A stretch of 64,000 nt of DNA from Pseudomonas sp. 6D_7.1_Bac1. Its GTDB lineage: Bacteria > Pseudomonadota > Gammaproteobacteria > Pseudomonadales > Pseudomonadaceae. Numbering within the stretch: position 1 is the stretch's first letter; each line of letters opens with the position of its first letter. The translations under genes and the position numbers were made by a program. The stretch lies in the NCBI RefSeq assembly GCF_025465945.1, contig NZ_JANLNW010000055.1, forward strand, positions 48,928 to 112,927, in the 5' to 3' direction. Below the pieces are notes generated by a model, which was given only the letters and a program-made list of their open reading frames with translations, had not been told where the DNA came from and ran no database searches. Of this stretch, positions 17,875 through 25,857 are shown one piece after another.

Positions 17875-19365
17875 TTATTTCAAATCGCTGCCGTGGCGGG
17901 CCATGATGTGCCGCACCACGCTGTAGTCCTGGAGCGAGTCGCTGGATAAGTCTTTGCCGTAACCCGAGCGCTTCAAGCCGCCGTGGGGCATTTCGCTGAC
18001 CAGCATGAAATGGCTGTTGATCCAGGTGCAGCCGTACTGCAAGCGCGCGGCCACCTGCATTGCCTTGTCCAGATTTTGCGTCCATACGGACGAGGCCAGG
18101 CCGTATTCCGAGTCGTTGGCCCAGTCCACCGCTTGCGCAAGTTCCTCGAAGCGGGTCACGGTGACCACCGGCCCGAACACTTCACGCTGAACGATTTCAT
18201 CGCTCTGTTTGCAGCCGGCCAGCAGGGTTGGCTGGTAGTAGAAACCGGCGCCGGAATGCACCGCCGCGCCGGTCACCCGTTCGATGTGCGGCTGGCCGAG
18301 GGCGCGTTCGACAAAACTGGCCACACGGTCGCGCTGGCGAGTGCTGATCAGCGGGCCGAGTTCGTTGTCGGCATCGCGTTTACCGGCGAAGCGCAGGCTG
18401 CTGACTGCGGCACCGAGTTCGGCGACCAATTTGTCGTGAATCCCGGCCTGTGCATAAATCCGGCAGGCGGCGGTGCAGTCCTGCCCTGCGTTGTAGTAGC
18501 CGTAACTGCGCACGCCGTCGACCACCGCTTGAAGGTCGGCGTCGTTGCAGACGATCACCGGCGCTTTGCCGCCGAGTTCCAGGTGGGTGCGTTTGAGGGT
18601 CTTGGCGGCAGCCTGAAGGATTTTCTGCCCGGTCACGATGTCGCCGGTCAGCGACACCATGCGCACTTTGGGGTGGCTGACCAAATGGCTGCCGACACCT
18701 TCACCGCCGCCGCAGATGATATTTATCACCCCACGTGGAAGGATTTCAGCCAGCGCCGGGGCCAGGGCGAGAATCGACAGCGGCGTGTGTTCGGACGGCT
18801 TGAACACCAGGGTGTTGCCGGCGGCCAGGGCCGGGGCGATTTTCCAGGCGGCCATCATGATCGGGTAATTCCACGGCGCGATGGACGCTACGACCCCTAT
18901 AGGATCGCGACGCACCATGCTGGTGTAGCCCGGCAGGTACTCACCGCTGAGCTGGCCAGTCTGGCAGCGCACGGCGCCGGCAAAGAAGCGGAACACATCG
19001 ACCGTCGCACTCAAGTCGTCCTGGCGGGCCAGGTGCAGCGGCTTGCCGCAGTTCAGCGATTCCAGGCGGGCGAGGAGGTCGGCGTGTTTCTCCACCGCGT
19101 TGGCGATGTCCAGCAGGATGTTCGAGCGCTGTTGCGGGGTGGTTCGCGACCAGCCGGCGAAGGCGCGGTGGGCGGCGAGGATCGCGGCTTCGACTTGTTC
19201 GGTGCTGGCTTCGGCGATGTGCGTCAGCACTTCACCGGTGGCCGGGTTGATGATCGGCTCGACAAAGCCTTCGCCTGCGACCAATTCACCATCGATCAGC
19301 AATGCAGTGAACAACGGGGTCTGCGCGCCAGCCATTTTTCGGGTTCTCTTTTCTTGTGTGGTCAT
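17875..19365 (-). CDS. Gamma-aminobutyraldehyde-type dehydrogenase (copy 2)
   Basis: The 496-aa paralog of the dehydrogenase at 12015-13439 has the same motif order: [53 protein letters not shown] (general base) and [11 protein letters not shown] (catalytic Cys). ATG 19365 has AGGGAG just upstream (spacing four, rather short). A second ATG at 19335 gives 486 aa and is a fair alternative. It is the first enzyme gene of the minus-strand block, directly after the LysR gene. The substrate is likely an aminoaldehyde, perhaps of different chain length from copy 1. Confidence 0.88.
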   Translation of the reverse strand: MTTQEKRTRKMAGAQTPLFTALLIDGELVAGEGFVEPIINPATGEVLTHIAEASTEQVEAAILAAHRAFAGWSRTTPQQRSNILLDIANAVEKHADLLARLESLNCGKPLHLARQDDLSATVDVFRFFAGAVRCQTGQLSGEYLPGYTSMVRRDPIGVVASIAPWNYPIMMAAWKIAPALAAGNTLVFKPSEHTPLSILALAPALAEILPRGVINIICGGGEGVGSHLVSHPKVRMVSLTGDIVTGQKILQAAAKTLKRTHLELGGKAPVIVCNDADLQAVVDGVRSYGYYNAGQDCTAACRIYAQAGIHDKLVAELGAAVSSLRFAGKRDADNELGPLISTRQRDRVASFVERALGQPHIERVTGAAVHSGAGFYYQPTLLAGCKQSDEIVQREVFGPVVTVTRFEELAQAVDWANDSEYGLASSVWTQNLDKAMQVAARLQYGCTWINSHFMLVSEMPHGGLKRSGYGKDLSSDSLQDYSVVRHIMARHGSDLK

Positions 19366-19467
19366 GGGGCTCCCTGTGACTGGGGACCCGACCGTCTTAT
19401 TAGATGCACAGAGACTAGTGGTCGGGCTTGTGGACGACAAATACTAAATACTGAATGCAGCGTTCGA

Positions 19468-20382
19468 TTAAATAGATGGCTTGCGCCCGCCGTGAGGTTG
19501 CTCACGGGCCACGGTCAGAAACGGATCGACCAGCGCCGGGCGCGCAGTGCCGCGGCGCCAGGCCAGGCCGACGTCTAGCGTCTGGCTCAGGTCCGCTATC
19601 GCTCGCGCTTCAATGATGTCGCCTTCCAGTGACCAGGGGCGATAGGTCATGTCGGGTTGAATCGACACGCCAAGGCCGGCCGCCACCAGGCTTCGAACGG
19701 CTTCGGTGGAAGCCGTGCGCAAGGTGATGCGCGGCTGCAAGGAGGCTGCCGACCACATTCGTTGGGCGTTGCGGTCCATTTCATCGACGTTCAATTGAAT
19801 CAACGGCTCGCGGGCGACATCGGCGAGGTTGATGCTGTCGTGCTCCAGCAACGGGTGCTGGGCCGGCAGCCACAGGCGGTGCGGCGAATGGGTCAGCACC
19901 TCGGTCTGCAATGCATGGCGATCCTCAAGGTTGGAGAGGATCAGTACCCCGACATCGATTTCGCCGCTGACCAGCAAGTGCTCGATGTAAGGCCGCTCGT
20001 CTTCCATCACGCGAATCTCCACGTTGGGGTAGGCGCGCTGAAAACGGGTGAGCAAATCGGCGAGGTAATAACCGGCCACCAGACTGGTCACGCCGATGAT
20101 CAATTGGCCGGCGACCTGATCGGTGCTTTGCTGAAGGCTGCGTTTGGCGTTGTCGACCGTGGCCAGAATCAAGTGCGCCTGACGCAGGAATTGATGGCCC
20201 TGGTGCGTCAGGGTCATGCCCTTGGCGTGGCGATTGAACAGGCTGACGCCAATTTCCTGCTCAAGCTGCTGGATGGCCAGGGTCAACGTGGACTGGGAGA
20301 TGTACACCGCTTGCGCGGCGGCCGAGATCGAGCCGGTCTCGGCCACGGCGATGAAGTGACGGATCTGACGCAAGGTCATCAT
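19468..20382 (-). CDS. LysR-family transcriptional regulator
   Basis: The 304-aa regulator has an N-terminal winged HTH, TLRQIRHFIAVAETGSISAAAQAVYISQSTLTLAIQQLEQEIGVSLFNRHAKGMTLT. The LysR effector-binding domain follows (GQLIIGVTSLVAGYYLADLLTRFQRAYPNVEIRV...). Two adjacent ATGs (20382, 20379) are possible; the long upstream frame is not family-like. It precedes the dehydrogenase/ABC block on the same strand with about 100 bp between, so it is a candidate regulator of amine catabolism. LysR genes more often face away from their targets, so this is uncertain. Confidence 0.92.
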   Translation of the reverse strand: MMTLRQIRHFIAVAETGSISAAAQAVYISQSTLTLAIQQLEQEIGVSLFNRHAKGMTLTHQGHQFLRQAHLILATVDNAKRSLQQSTDQVAGQLIIGVTSLVAGYYLADLLTRFQRAYPNVEIRVMEDERPYIEHLLVSGEIDVGVLILSNLEDRHALQTEVLTHSPHRLWLPAQHPLLEHDSINLADVAREPLIQLNVDEMDRNAQRMWSAASLQPRITLRTASTEAVRSLVAAGLGVSIQPDMTYRPWSLEGDIIEARAIADLSQTLDVGLAWRRGTARPALVDPFLTVAREQPHGGRKPSI

Positions 20383-20487
20383 GGGGACATTACCCGGTGG
20401 GCGGTTTTTATAGATTTGCCCGAGTGTATATCTTTTTAATCGATGACCTGGGTCGGAGGGCAGGGGGGCAAGCTCGACACATTCCCT

Positions 20488-20632
20488 GTAGCAGCTGTCG
20501 AGCCTGCGAGGCTGCGTTCGGCTGCGAAGCAGTCGTGACATCAGGCAGCGCGTTCTTTCAGGTAAACCGCACTCGCAGGATTTGCGAGGACTGCGTCCTC
20601 GAACGCAGCCTCGCAGGCTCGGCAGCTGCTAC
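20488..20632. repeat. 145-bp REP doublet, family 3, copy A
   Basis: The outer arms are complementary: GTAGCAGCTGTCGAGCCTGC at the left and its near-exact complement ending GGCAGCTGCTAC at the right. The core contains CGTTCTTTCAGG. Copy B (21430-21574) is the same length and is nearly its reverse complement over the whole span. Between them lie the structured leader and the DUF6124 gene. Confidence 0.88.
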
Positions 20633-20719
20633 GGTTCGCGTAACGGCTTTACTTACCGGTATTAGGGCATGCCCCCCACATTGGTTGTGCAATTTCTGAC
20701 CTGTTTATTCCTTCCCCAA

Positions 20720-20736
20720 AGCCTCGGTCCGAGGCT
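20720..20736. repeat. Perfect short hairpin
   Basis: AGCCTCGG-t-CCGAGGCT is an 8-bp palindromic arm pair upstream of the putative leader promoter. It could be a transcript end or a protein-binding palindrome. Confidence 0.45.
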
Positions 20737-20782
20737 ACGTCGCCTTGCGTCGCTGCCTACAACTCCACCAGAACTCCCCGGC

Positions 20783-20811
20783 TTGTACGCTTTGTCGCCC
20801 ACCTCTATCGT
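20783..20811 (+). promoter_or_regulatory. Candidate sigma-70 promoter for the DUF6124 leader
   Basis: TTGTAC (20783-20788) and TATCGT (20806-20811) are spaced by 17 bp. Transcription would begin near 20818, exactly at the start of the first leader hairpin (GTCGCTG 20818-20824 with CAGCGAC 20831-20837). The -10 is not consensus, so this is tentative. Confidence 0.4.
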
Positions 20812-20817
20812 TTCCGT

Positions 20818-21055
20818 GTCGCTGCCCATTCAGCGACCGGATTTGACCGTCCGTGTAAATCAAGGCGCACCAGCGCCCAAGACCTATTCCAGGCGCTTTT
20901 TTCGCGTCTGAGGTATCGTGTCGCGGCAGCTGTGCGCGGGACACCTTCGGGTGTGCCGGGTTCCTTGATTCCCGGTCGGTCAACCCGCGTACAGCTGCCA
21001 CCCCAACTCGTTTGACCGCGAACGGTGGCGGCTCCACTTATCAAGGAGCTTCACC
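20818..21055 (+). ncRNA. Structured cis-regulatory leader of the DUF6124 gene (riboswitch-like)
   Basis: In order: a 7-bp hairpin (20818-20837); two competing hairpins at 20864-20877 and 20872-20897, the second followed by a T run; then a three-way junction at 20925-20999. The junction's 16-bp outer stem pairs 20925-20940 with 20984-20999 (one G-U). Its first arm is ACACC-TTCG-GGTGT (20941-20954). Its second arm is CCGGG/CCCGG (20956-20975) with loop TTCCTTGATT. That loop is perfectly complementary over 8 nt (20962-20969) to ATCAAGGA at 21040-21047, the Shine-Dalgarno of the gene. A further 7-bp complementarity joins 20977-20983 to 21012-21018. The structure is read by eye. No Rfam family is assigned. 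Confidence 0.65.
20872..20902 (+). terminator. Possible attenuator terminator in the DUF6124 leader
   Basis: AGCGCC (20872-20877) pairs with GGCGCT (20892-20897), followed by T to 20902. The same GCGCC can pair instead with GGCGC at 20864-20868, so the two hairpins exclude each other. It could also simply end an upstream transcript. Confidence 0.45.
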
Positions 21056-21421
21056 ATGTTCAAACCAACTCCAAATCCCCCCGAAACCGACCCCGTTTCC
21101 CCTTACGCCTCCCTCGATTCAAAAGAACTCCACGCCGCCGCACACCGTGCGCTCGATCATTACCTGGTACTGCCTGAGACCAAGGCATTGCTGGCCGACC
21201 GACGCCCCGGCTGCATTTTCGTCATCGCCCCCGACGTCGACAGCGAAACCCTGCTGGCCCACGCCTGCGAAACCCTCGCCTCGGCCAATGTCATGGCCAG
21301 CGATCTGGCGTTCGACCTTGACGGCCCCAAACGCAATACCGCGCTGGCGATTCAGCAGATGATTTCGTTGGCCGAGTTGGCGGTGAATCGCGCACTGGAT
21401 CACCTCGATCCACCGGAGTAA
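21056..21421 (+). CDS. DUF6124 family protein
   Basis: The 121-aa acidic, mostly helical protein starts MFKPTPNPPETDPVSPYASLDSKELHAAAHRALDHYL. It continues through a central IFVIAPDVDSETLLAHACETLASANVMASDLAFDLDGPKRNTALAIQQMISLAELAVNRALD. The opening and this helix pair match DUF6124, a Pseudomonas-specific family of unknown function that occurs in several copies per genome. AAGGAG lies eight bases before the ATG and is predicted to be masked by the upstream RNA. The gene stands alone inside a pair of opposed REP doublets, between a LysR gene and the wsp operon. Confidence 0.72.
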   Translation: MFKPTPNPPETDPVSPYASLDSKELHAAAHRALDHYLVLPETKALLADRRPGCIFVIAPDVDSETLLAHACETLASANVMASDLAFDLDGPKRNTALAIQQMISLAELAVNRALDHLDPPE

Positions 21422-21429
21422 CAGCGCCC

Positions 21430-21574
21430 GTAGCAGCTGCCGAGCCTGCGAGGCTGCGTTCGAGGACGCAGTCCTCGCCAATCCTGCGTACGCGGTTTTC
21501 CTGAAAGAACGCATTGCCTGATTTCACGACCGCTACGCGGCCGAACGCAGCCTCGCAGGCTCGGCAGCTGCTAC
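21430..21574. repeat. 145-bp REP doublet, family 3, copy B
   Basis: Near-exact reverse complement of copy A (20488-20632) with the same length. The arms are GTAGCAGCTGCCGAGCCTGC at the left and its complement at the right. It starts eight bases after the DUF6124 stop, so it also can act as that gene's transcript-end hairpin. Confidence 0.88.
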
Positions 21575-21703
21575 GGGATCAGTCCTGCACCGTATTTCAA
21601 CGTTGTGTAGCTTGGACAGTAGCCCTCCCAGAGCGCAGACACGCTTTTCGCTCAGGATGAGACGCAGTGCGCAACCGCTTATAAAACGTGGCGCACCCTC
21701 GGC

Positions 21704-21709
21704 TATACT
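21704..21709 (+). promoter_or_regulatory. Candidate -10 box for the wsp operon
   Basis: TATACT lies 33 bases before the wspA GTG in the AT-rich part of a roughly 165-bp non-coding stretch. The -35 is unclear (TATAAA about 18 bp upstream), so the assignment is weak. Confidence 0.35.
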
Positions 21710-21741
21710 CCCCTCCATTTGAACGGCCCCGAGGACTGACT

Positions 21742-23364
21742 GTGAAGAACTGGACGTTGCGCCAACGCATTTTGGCGAGCTTTGCGGTAATTATCGCCAT
21801 CATGCTGCTGATGGTCATGGTCTCGTTTTCGAGTCAGCTGAAGATCGAGTCCAGTGAAGAAACGGTCCGCACTGATGCGCTTCCCGGGGTGTATTACAGT
21901 TCGATGATTCGCAGTGCCTGGGTCGACAGCTACGTCCTGACCCAGCGGATTGTTGGCCTCTCTGACCATAGCGACATGACCGCTGCTGACCTGGAGCTGT
22001 ACAAAAGCTACGAAACGCGCCTAAAAGAGCAGATGGATAACTATCGGAAAACGATCTTCACTGACGGGGACAAGACCGAATTCGATGCGTTTGAGGTCCG
22101 TTATCAAGCGTTCGAAAAGGTGTTGAATAAAGTCGTCGATCTGTATCAGCACAAACAATTCGAACAGGCCCGTATAGCGCTGGAACAAGAGTTGACACCC
22201 GCGTGGACCGATGGGCGCAAGCAGTTGAATGGCGTGATTGATAGCAATCGTGAACAGGCCGATAACGCCATCGAGGCAATCCGCCAAGCGGTCACCGCGG
22301 CAAAAGTCAGCATGGGGGTGTCTTTACTGGTGGCGGTATTTGCCGCCGGCCTCTGCGGCCTGTTGTTGATGCGCGCGATCATGGCGCCAATGAACCGCAT
22401 CGTGCATATCCTCGAAATCATGCGCACCGGCGACCTCAGCAGCCGTCTGAATCTGGAGCGCAAGGACGAGTTCGGCGCGGTGGAAACCGGCTTCAACGAC
22501 ATGATGACCGAGCTGACCTCGCTGGTGTCCCAGGCTCAACGCTCCTCGGTACAGGTCACCACCTCGGTCACCGAAATCGCCGCCACCTCCAAACAACAGC
22601 AGGCGACCGCCACGGAAACCGCCGCCACCACCACGGAAATCGGCGCCACCTCGCGTGAAATCGCTGCGACCTCTCGCGATCTGGTGCGCACCATGACCGA
22701 AGTCTCCACCGCCGCCGATCAGGCCTCGGTGCTGGCCGGTTCCGGTCAGCAAGGCCTGGCACGCATGGAAGAGACCATGCATTCGGTGATGGGCGCGGCC
22801 GATCTGGTCAATGCCAAACTGGCGATCCTCAACGAGAAGGCCGGCAACATCAATCAGGTGGTGGTGACCATCGTCAAGGTCGCCGACCAGACCAACCTGC
22901 TGTCGCTGAACGCGGCCATCGAGGCCGAAAAGGCCGGTGAATACGGTCGCGGTTTCGCCGTGGTCGCCACCGAAGTGCGGCGTCTGGCAGACCAGACCGC
23001 CGTCGCCACTTACGACATCGAGCAGATGGTTCGCGAGATCCAGTCGGCGGTGTCGGCCGGTGTGATGGGCATGGACAAATTTTCCGAAGAAGTGCGCCGT
23101 GGCATGTCCGAAGTGCAGCAGGTCGGCGAGCAGTTGTCGCAGATCATCCACCAGGTTCAGGCGCTGGCGCCGCGAGTGTTGATGGTCAACGAGGGCATGC
23201 AGGCCCAGGCCACGGGCGCCGAGCAGATCAACCATGCGCTGGTGCAGTTGGGCGATGCCAGCGGCCAGACCGTCGAGTCCCTGCGCCAGGCCAGTTTTGC
23301 TATCGACGAGCTGAGTCAGGTGGCCGTAGGGCTGCGCAGCGGTGTCTCGCGATTTAAAGTCTGA
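21742..23364 (+). CDS. wspA: WspA, membrane chemoreceptor of the Wsp surface-sensing pathway
   Basis: The 540-aa methyl-accepting chemotaxis protein starts at GTG 21742 with GAGGA upstream. It has a first membrane helix (about residues 11-31), a periplasmic four-helix-bundle sensor, and a second membrane helix (about 190-212). A HAMP domain (MAPMNRIVHILEIMRTGDLSSRLNLERKDEFG) and a long cytoplasmic coiled coil follow. The conserved tip is ADQTNLLSLNAAIEAEKAGEYGRGFAVVATEVRRLADQT. WspA senses surface contact or envelope stress and activates the WspE kinase. It is first of seven overlapping or near-contiguous wsp genes. Confidence 0.95.
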   Translation: MKNWTLRQRILASFAVIIAIMLLMVMVSFSSQLKIESSEETVRTDALPGVYYSSMIRSAWVDSYVLTQRIVGLSDHSDMTAADLELYKSYETRLKEQMDNYRKTIFTDGDKTEFDAFEVRYQAFEKVLNKVVDLYQHKQFEQARIALEQELTPAWTDGRKQLNGVIDSNREQADNAIEAIRQAVTAAKVSMGVSLLVAVFAAGLCGLLLMRAIMAPMNRIVHILEIMRTGDLSSRLNLERKDEFGAVETGFNDMMTELTSLVSQAQRSSVQVTTSVTEIAATSKQQQATATETAATTTEIGATSREIAATSRDLVRTMTEVSTAADQASVLAGSGQQGLARMEETMHSVMGAADLVNAKLAILNEKAGNINQVVVTIVKVADQTNLLSLNAAIEAEKAGEYGRGFAVVATEVRRLADQTAVATYDIEQMVREIQSAVSAGVMGMDKFSEEVRRGMSEVQQVGEQLSQIIHQVQALAPRVLMVNEGMQAQATGAEQINHALVQLGDASGQTVESLRQASFAIDELSQVAVGLRSGVSRFKV

Positions 23365-23900
23365 TGAGCGAGCTTGTGGCGAAACGCAGTGCCGGCATGG
23401 CACCGAAGCAGTCGTTGTTTCTGGTGTTTCGCATCGGCGACGAGCGCTATGCATTGCAAGCCATCGAGGTGGCTGAGGTGCTGCCGCGTCTGCCGCTCAA
23501 GCCGATTGCCAAGGCACCGTCCTGGGTTGCGGGGGTGTTTGCCTATCGCGGTGCGGTAGTGCCGGTGATCGATGTCGGCGACCTGGCGTTCGGTCAGCCG
23601 GCTCAGGCGCGCACCAGCACTCGATTGGTGTTGGTGCACTATCAGCCGGATCACGCTACGCCAGGGCAATTGCTCGGGCTGATTCTTGAGCAGGCCACCG
23701 ACACACTGCGTTGCAACCCGGCGGACTTCCAGCCCTATGGCCTGGACAATCGACAGGCGCCGTACCTGGGGCCGGTGCGTGAAGACGCACACGGACTGCT
23801 GCAATGGGTGCGCGTCGCGGACTTGCTCGATGCCCAGGTGCGGGCGTTGTTGTTTCCGTCGCCGCTGCTGGACCTGGCGTCGCTTGAGGAGCGCCCGTGA
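23364..23900 (+). CDS. wspB: WspB, CheW-like coupling protein
   Basis: The 178-aa CheW-domain protein (SLFLVFRIGDERYALQAIEVAEVLPRLPLKPIAKAPSWVAGVFAYRGAVVPVIDVGDL) links receptor and kinase. Its ATG overlaps the wspA stop by one base, so translation is coupled. In P. aeruginosa both WspB and WspD are CheW homologs in the receptor complex. Order after wspA and length identify it as WspB. Confidence 0.93.
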   Translation: MSELVAKRSAGMAPKQSLFLVFRIGDERYALQAIEVAEVLPRLPLKPIAKAPSWVAGVFAYRGAVVPVIDVGDLAFGQPAQARTSTRLVLVHYQPDHATPGQLLGLILEQATDTLRCNPADFQPYGLDNRQAPYLGPVREDAHGLLQWVRVADLLDAQVRALLFPSPLLDLASLEERP

Positions 23901-25177
23901 GCAGCGACCTGCGCTTTTTCGAGTTCCTCAAAGAACGCATCGGCCTGGACGTGACCTCGGTTGGTCCGGCGCTTATCGAGCGCGCGGTGCGTCAGCGCGC
24001 AGCGGCGCAGCAGATGGGAACGTCCGATGAGTATTGGCAGTGCCTGCAAGGCTCGCGGGATGAACAACAAGCGTTGATCGAGTCGGTGATCGTTCCGGAA
24101 ACCTGGTTCTTCCGTTACCCGGAATCCTTTGCCACCCTGGCCAAACTGGCGCTCAAGCGTCTGGCCGAGATCAACGGGATGCGCGCGCTGCGGATTCTCA
24201 GCCTGCCGTGCTCCACCGGTGAAGAGCCGTATTCGATTGCCATGGCGTTGTTCGATGCCGGGCTGGCGCCGCATCAGTTCAAGGTCGAGGGGTTGGACGT
24301 CAGCCCGCTGTCGATCGAGCGCGCCAAGCGTGCGCTGTATGGCAAGAACTCCTTTCGTGGGCAGCACACCGATTTTCGCGAACGGCACTTCAGTGCCGAA
24401 GACGACGTCTATCGCCTCAGCGAGCGGGTGCGCGAACAGGTGCGTTTGCAGGTGGGCAACCTGCTGGACCCGATGTTGCTGGCCAATGAGCCGGCCTATG
24501 ACTTCGTGTTTTGCCGCAATCTGCTGATCTATTTCGATCAGCCAACCCAGAAGCAGGTTTTTGAAGTGCTCAAGCGCCTGACTCACGTGGACGGTGTGCT
24601 GTTTATCGGCCCGGCCGAAGGCAGTTTGTTGGGACGTCTGGGCATGCGTTCGATCGGTATTCCCCAATCCTTCGCCTTCAAACGGCACCGCGAACCTGAG
24701 CCCGAACCACTGCCGGCGTTTATTGCATCGCCGTTGCCGGAGAGTTTGCCGGTGCGCAGCGTTCCCCCTTCGCCGGTACGCAGCCGACCCTTTAGCACCG
24801 GCGCTGCGTCGGTGCTGGGTGCCAGCGTTGAGAAAGACTCAAACACAGACGCCGCCGCGCTGCTGGCAAATATTGCGACCCTGGCCAACGAAGGTAAAAG
24901 CCCCGAGGCGCGGGCGGCGTGCGAGCAGTATCTGCGCAGCCACGAGCCGGTGGCGCAGGTGTTTTACTGGCTGGGGCTGCTCAGCGATGTTGCCGGCAAC
25001 GCGCTGGAAGCTCAGGGGTTTTATCGCAAGGCCCTTTATTTGCAACCGCAGCACCCCGAAGCGCTGATGCACCTGGCGGTGTTGCTGGCGTCCCAGGGCG
25101 ATGCGGTCGGTGCCCGTCGATTGCAGGAACGCGCCGCCCGTAGTGAGCGCGCCGCTGACAGTGAGCGTAAACGATGA
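23897..25177 (+). CDS. wspC: WspC, CheR-type receptor methyltransferase with TPR tail
   Basis: The 426-aa protein starts at GTG 23897, four bases inside wspB. The N-terminal CheR helices (SSDLRFFEFLKERIGLDVTSVG) are followed by the SAM-dependent methyltransferase core with ILSLPCSTGEEPYSIAMAL and DFVFCRNLLIYFD. A Pro/Ser-rich linker (about residues 270-315) leads to TPR-like helices (VAQVFYWLGLLSDVAGNALEAQGFYRKALYLQPQHPEALMHLA). It methylates glutamates on WspA and, with WspF, sets adaptation. Confidence 0.94.
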   Translation: MSSDLRFFEFLKERIGLDVTSVGPALIERAVRQRAAAQQMGTSDEYWQCLQGSRDEQQALIESVIVPETWFFRYPESFATLAKLALKRLAEINGMRALRILSLPCSTGEEPYSIAMALFDAGLAPHQFKVEGLDVSPLSIERAKRALYGKNSFRGQHTDFRERHFSAEDDVYRLSERVREQVRLQVGNLLDPMLLANEPAYDFVFCRNLLIYFDQPTQKQVFEVLKRLTHVDGVLFIGPAEGSLLGRLGMRSIGIPQSFAFKRHREPEPEPLPAFIASPLPESLPVRSVPPSPVRSRPFSTGAASVLGASVEKDSNTDAAALLANIATLANEGKSPEARAACEQYLRSHEPVAQVFYWLGLLSDVAGNALEAQGFYRKALYLQPQHPEALMHLAVLLASQGDAVGARRLQERAARSERAADSERKR

Positions 25178-25857
25178 CCGGTTCTGTTTCGTTGAACGTG
25201 ACCCATGAAGATGCCCAGGCTATCGACGACTGCTGGAACCGTATCGGTATCCACGGCGACAAATCCTGCCCACTGCTGGTCGAGCACATTCACTGCCGCA
25301 ATTGCGCGGTGTATTCCGCCGCAGCCACACGTTTGCTGGATCGCTATGCGTTGCAGCAGGACGACCGCGTGCAAGCGTCCATTGCCGTCGAAACGGAGGT
25401 GGTCACGCGCTCGTTGTTGATGTTTCGCCTCGGCGAAGAATGGCTAGCCCTGGCCACCCGCAGCCTGGTGGAAGTCGCGCCCTTGCAGGCCATTCATTCG
25501 TTACCGCATCAGCGTTCGCGGGCGTTGCTGGGGGTGGCGAATGTGCGTGGCGCGCTGGTGGCCTGCCTGTCGTTGGTGGAGTTGCTGGGGCTGGAAGCGA
25601 CCACGGGTGTCGCCTCGGGCACACGGATCATGCCGCGCCTGTTGATCATCGCCGCTCACGGTGGCCCGGTGGTGGTGCCGGTGGATGAGGTGGACGGGAT
25701 ACACGCCATTGATGAGCGGATCCTCGACGCCGCGTCCCGGTCTGGCCCGCAGGCCAGCGCCAAATTCACCCGTGGCGTGTTGCAATTCAAAGGTCGCAGC
25801 CTGCGCTGGCTGGATGAAGAGCAGTTATTGTCCGCCGTGACCCGGAGCCTGACATGA
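25174..25857 (+). CDS. wspD: WspD, CheW-like coupling protein
   Basis: The 227-aa protein has an N-terminal extension with a Cys-rich CPLLVEHIHCRNCAVYSAAATRLLDR segment, then a CheW domain (LLMFRLGEEWLALATRSLVEVAPLQAIHSLPHQRSRALLGVANVRGALVACLSL). The CxxC-type pair before the CheW fold is usual for WspD. ATG overlaps the wspC stop by four bases. Confidence 0.93.
   Translation: MTGSVSLNVTHEDAQAIDDCWNRIGIHGDKSCPLLVEHIHCRNCAVYSAAATRLLDRYALQQDDRVQASIAVETEVVTRSLLMFRLGEEWLALATRSLVEVAPLQAIHSLPHQRSRALLGVANVRGALVACLSLVELLGLEATTGVASGTRIMPRLLIIAAHGGPVVVPVDEVDGIHAIDERILDAASRSGPQASAKFTRGVLQFKGRSLRWLDEEQLLSAVTRSLT

Noticed and set aside
17983..19578. 531-codon plus-strand open frame opposite the second dehydrogenase
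   Set aside because: Antisense shadow; catalytic motifs are only on the minus strand.
20669..20911. Open frame of 80 codons upstream of the DUF6124 gene
   Set aside because: It runs through the hairpins and T-run of the leader, has no Shine-Dalgarno or family likeness, and is better explained as RNA structure.
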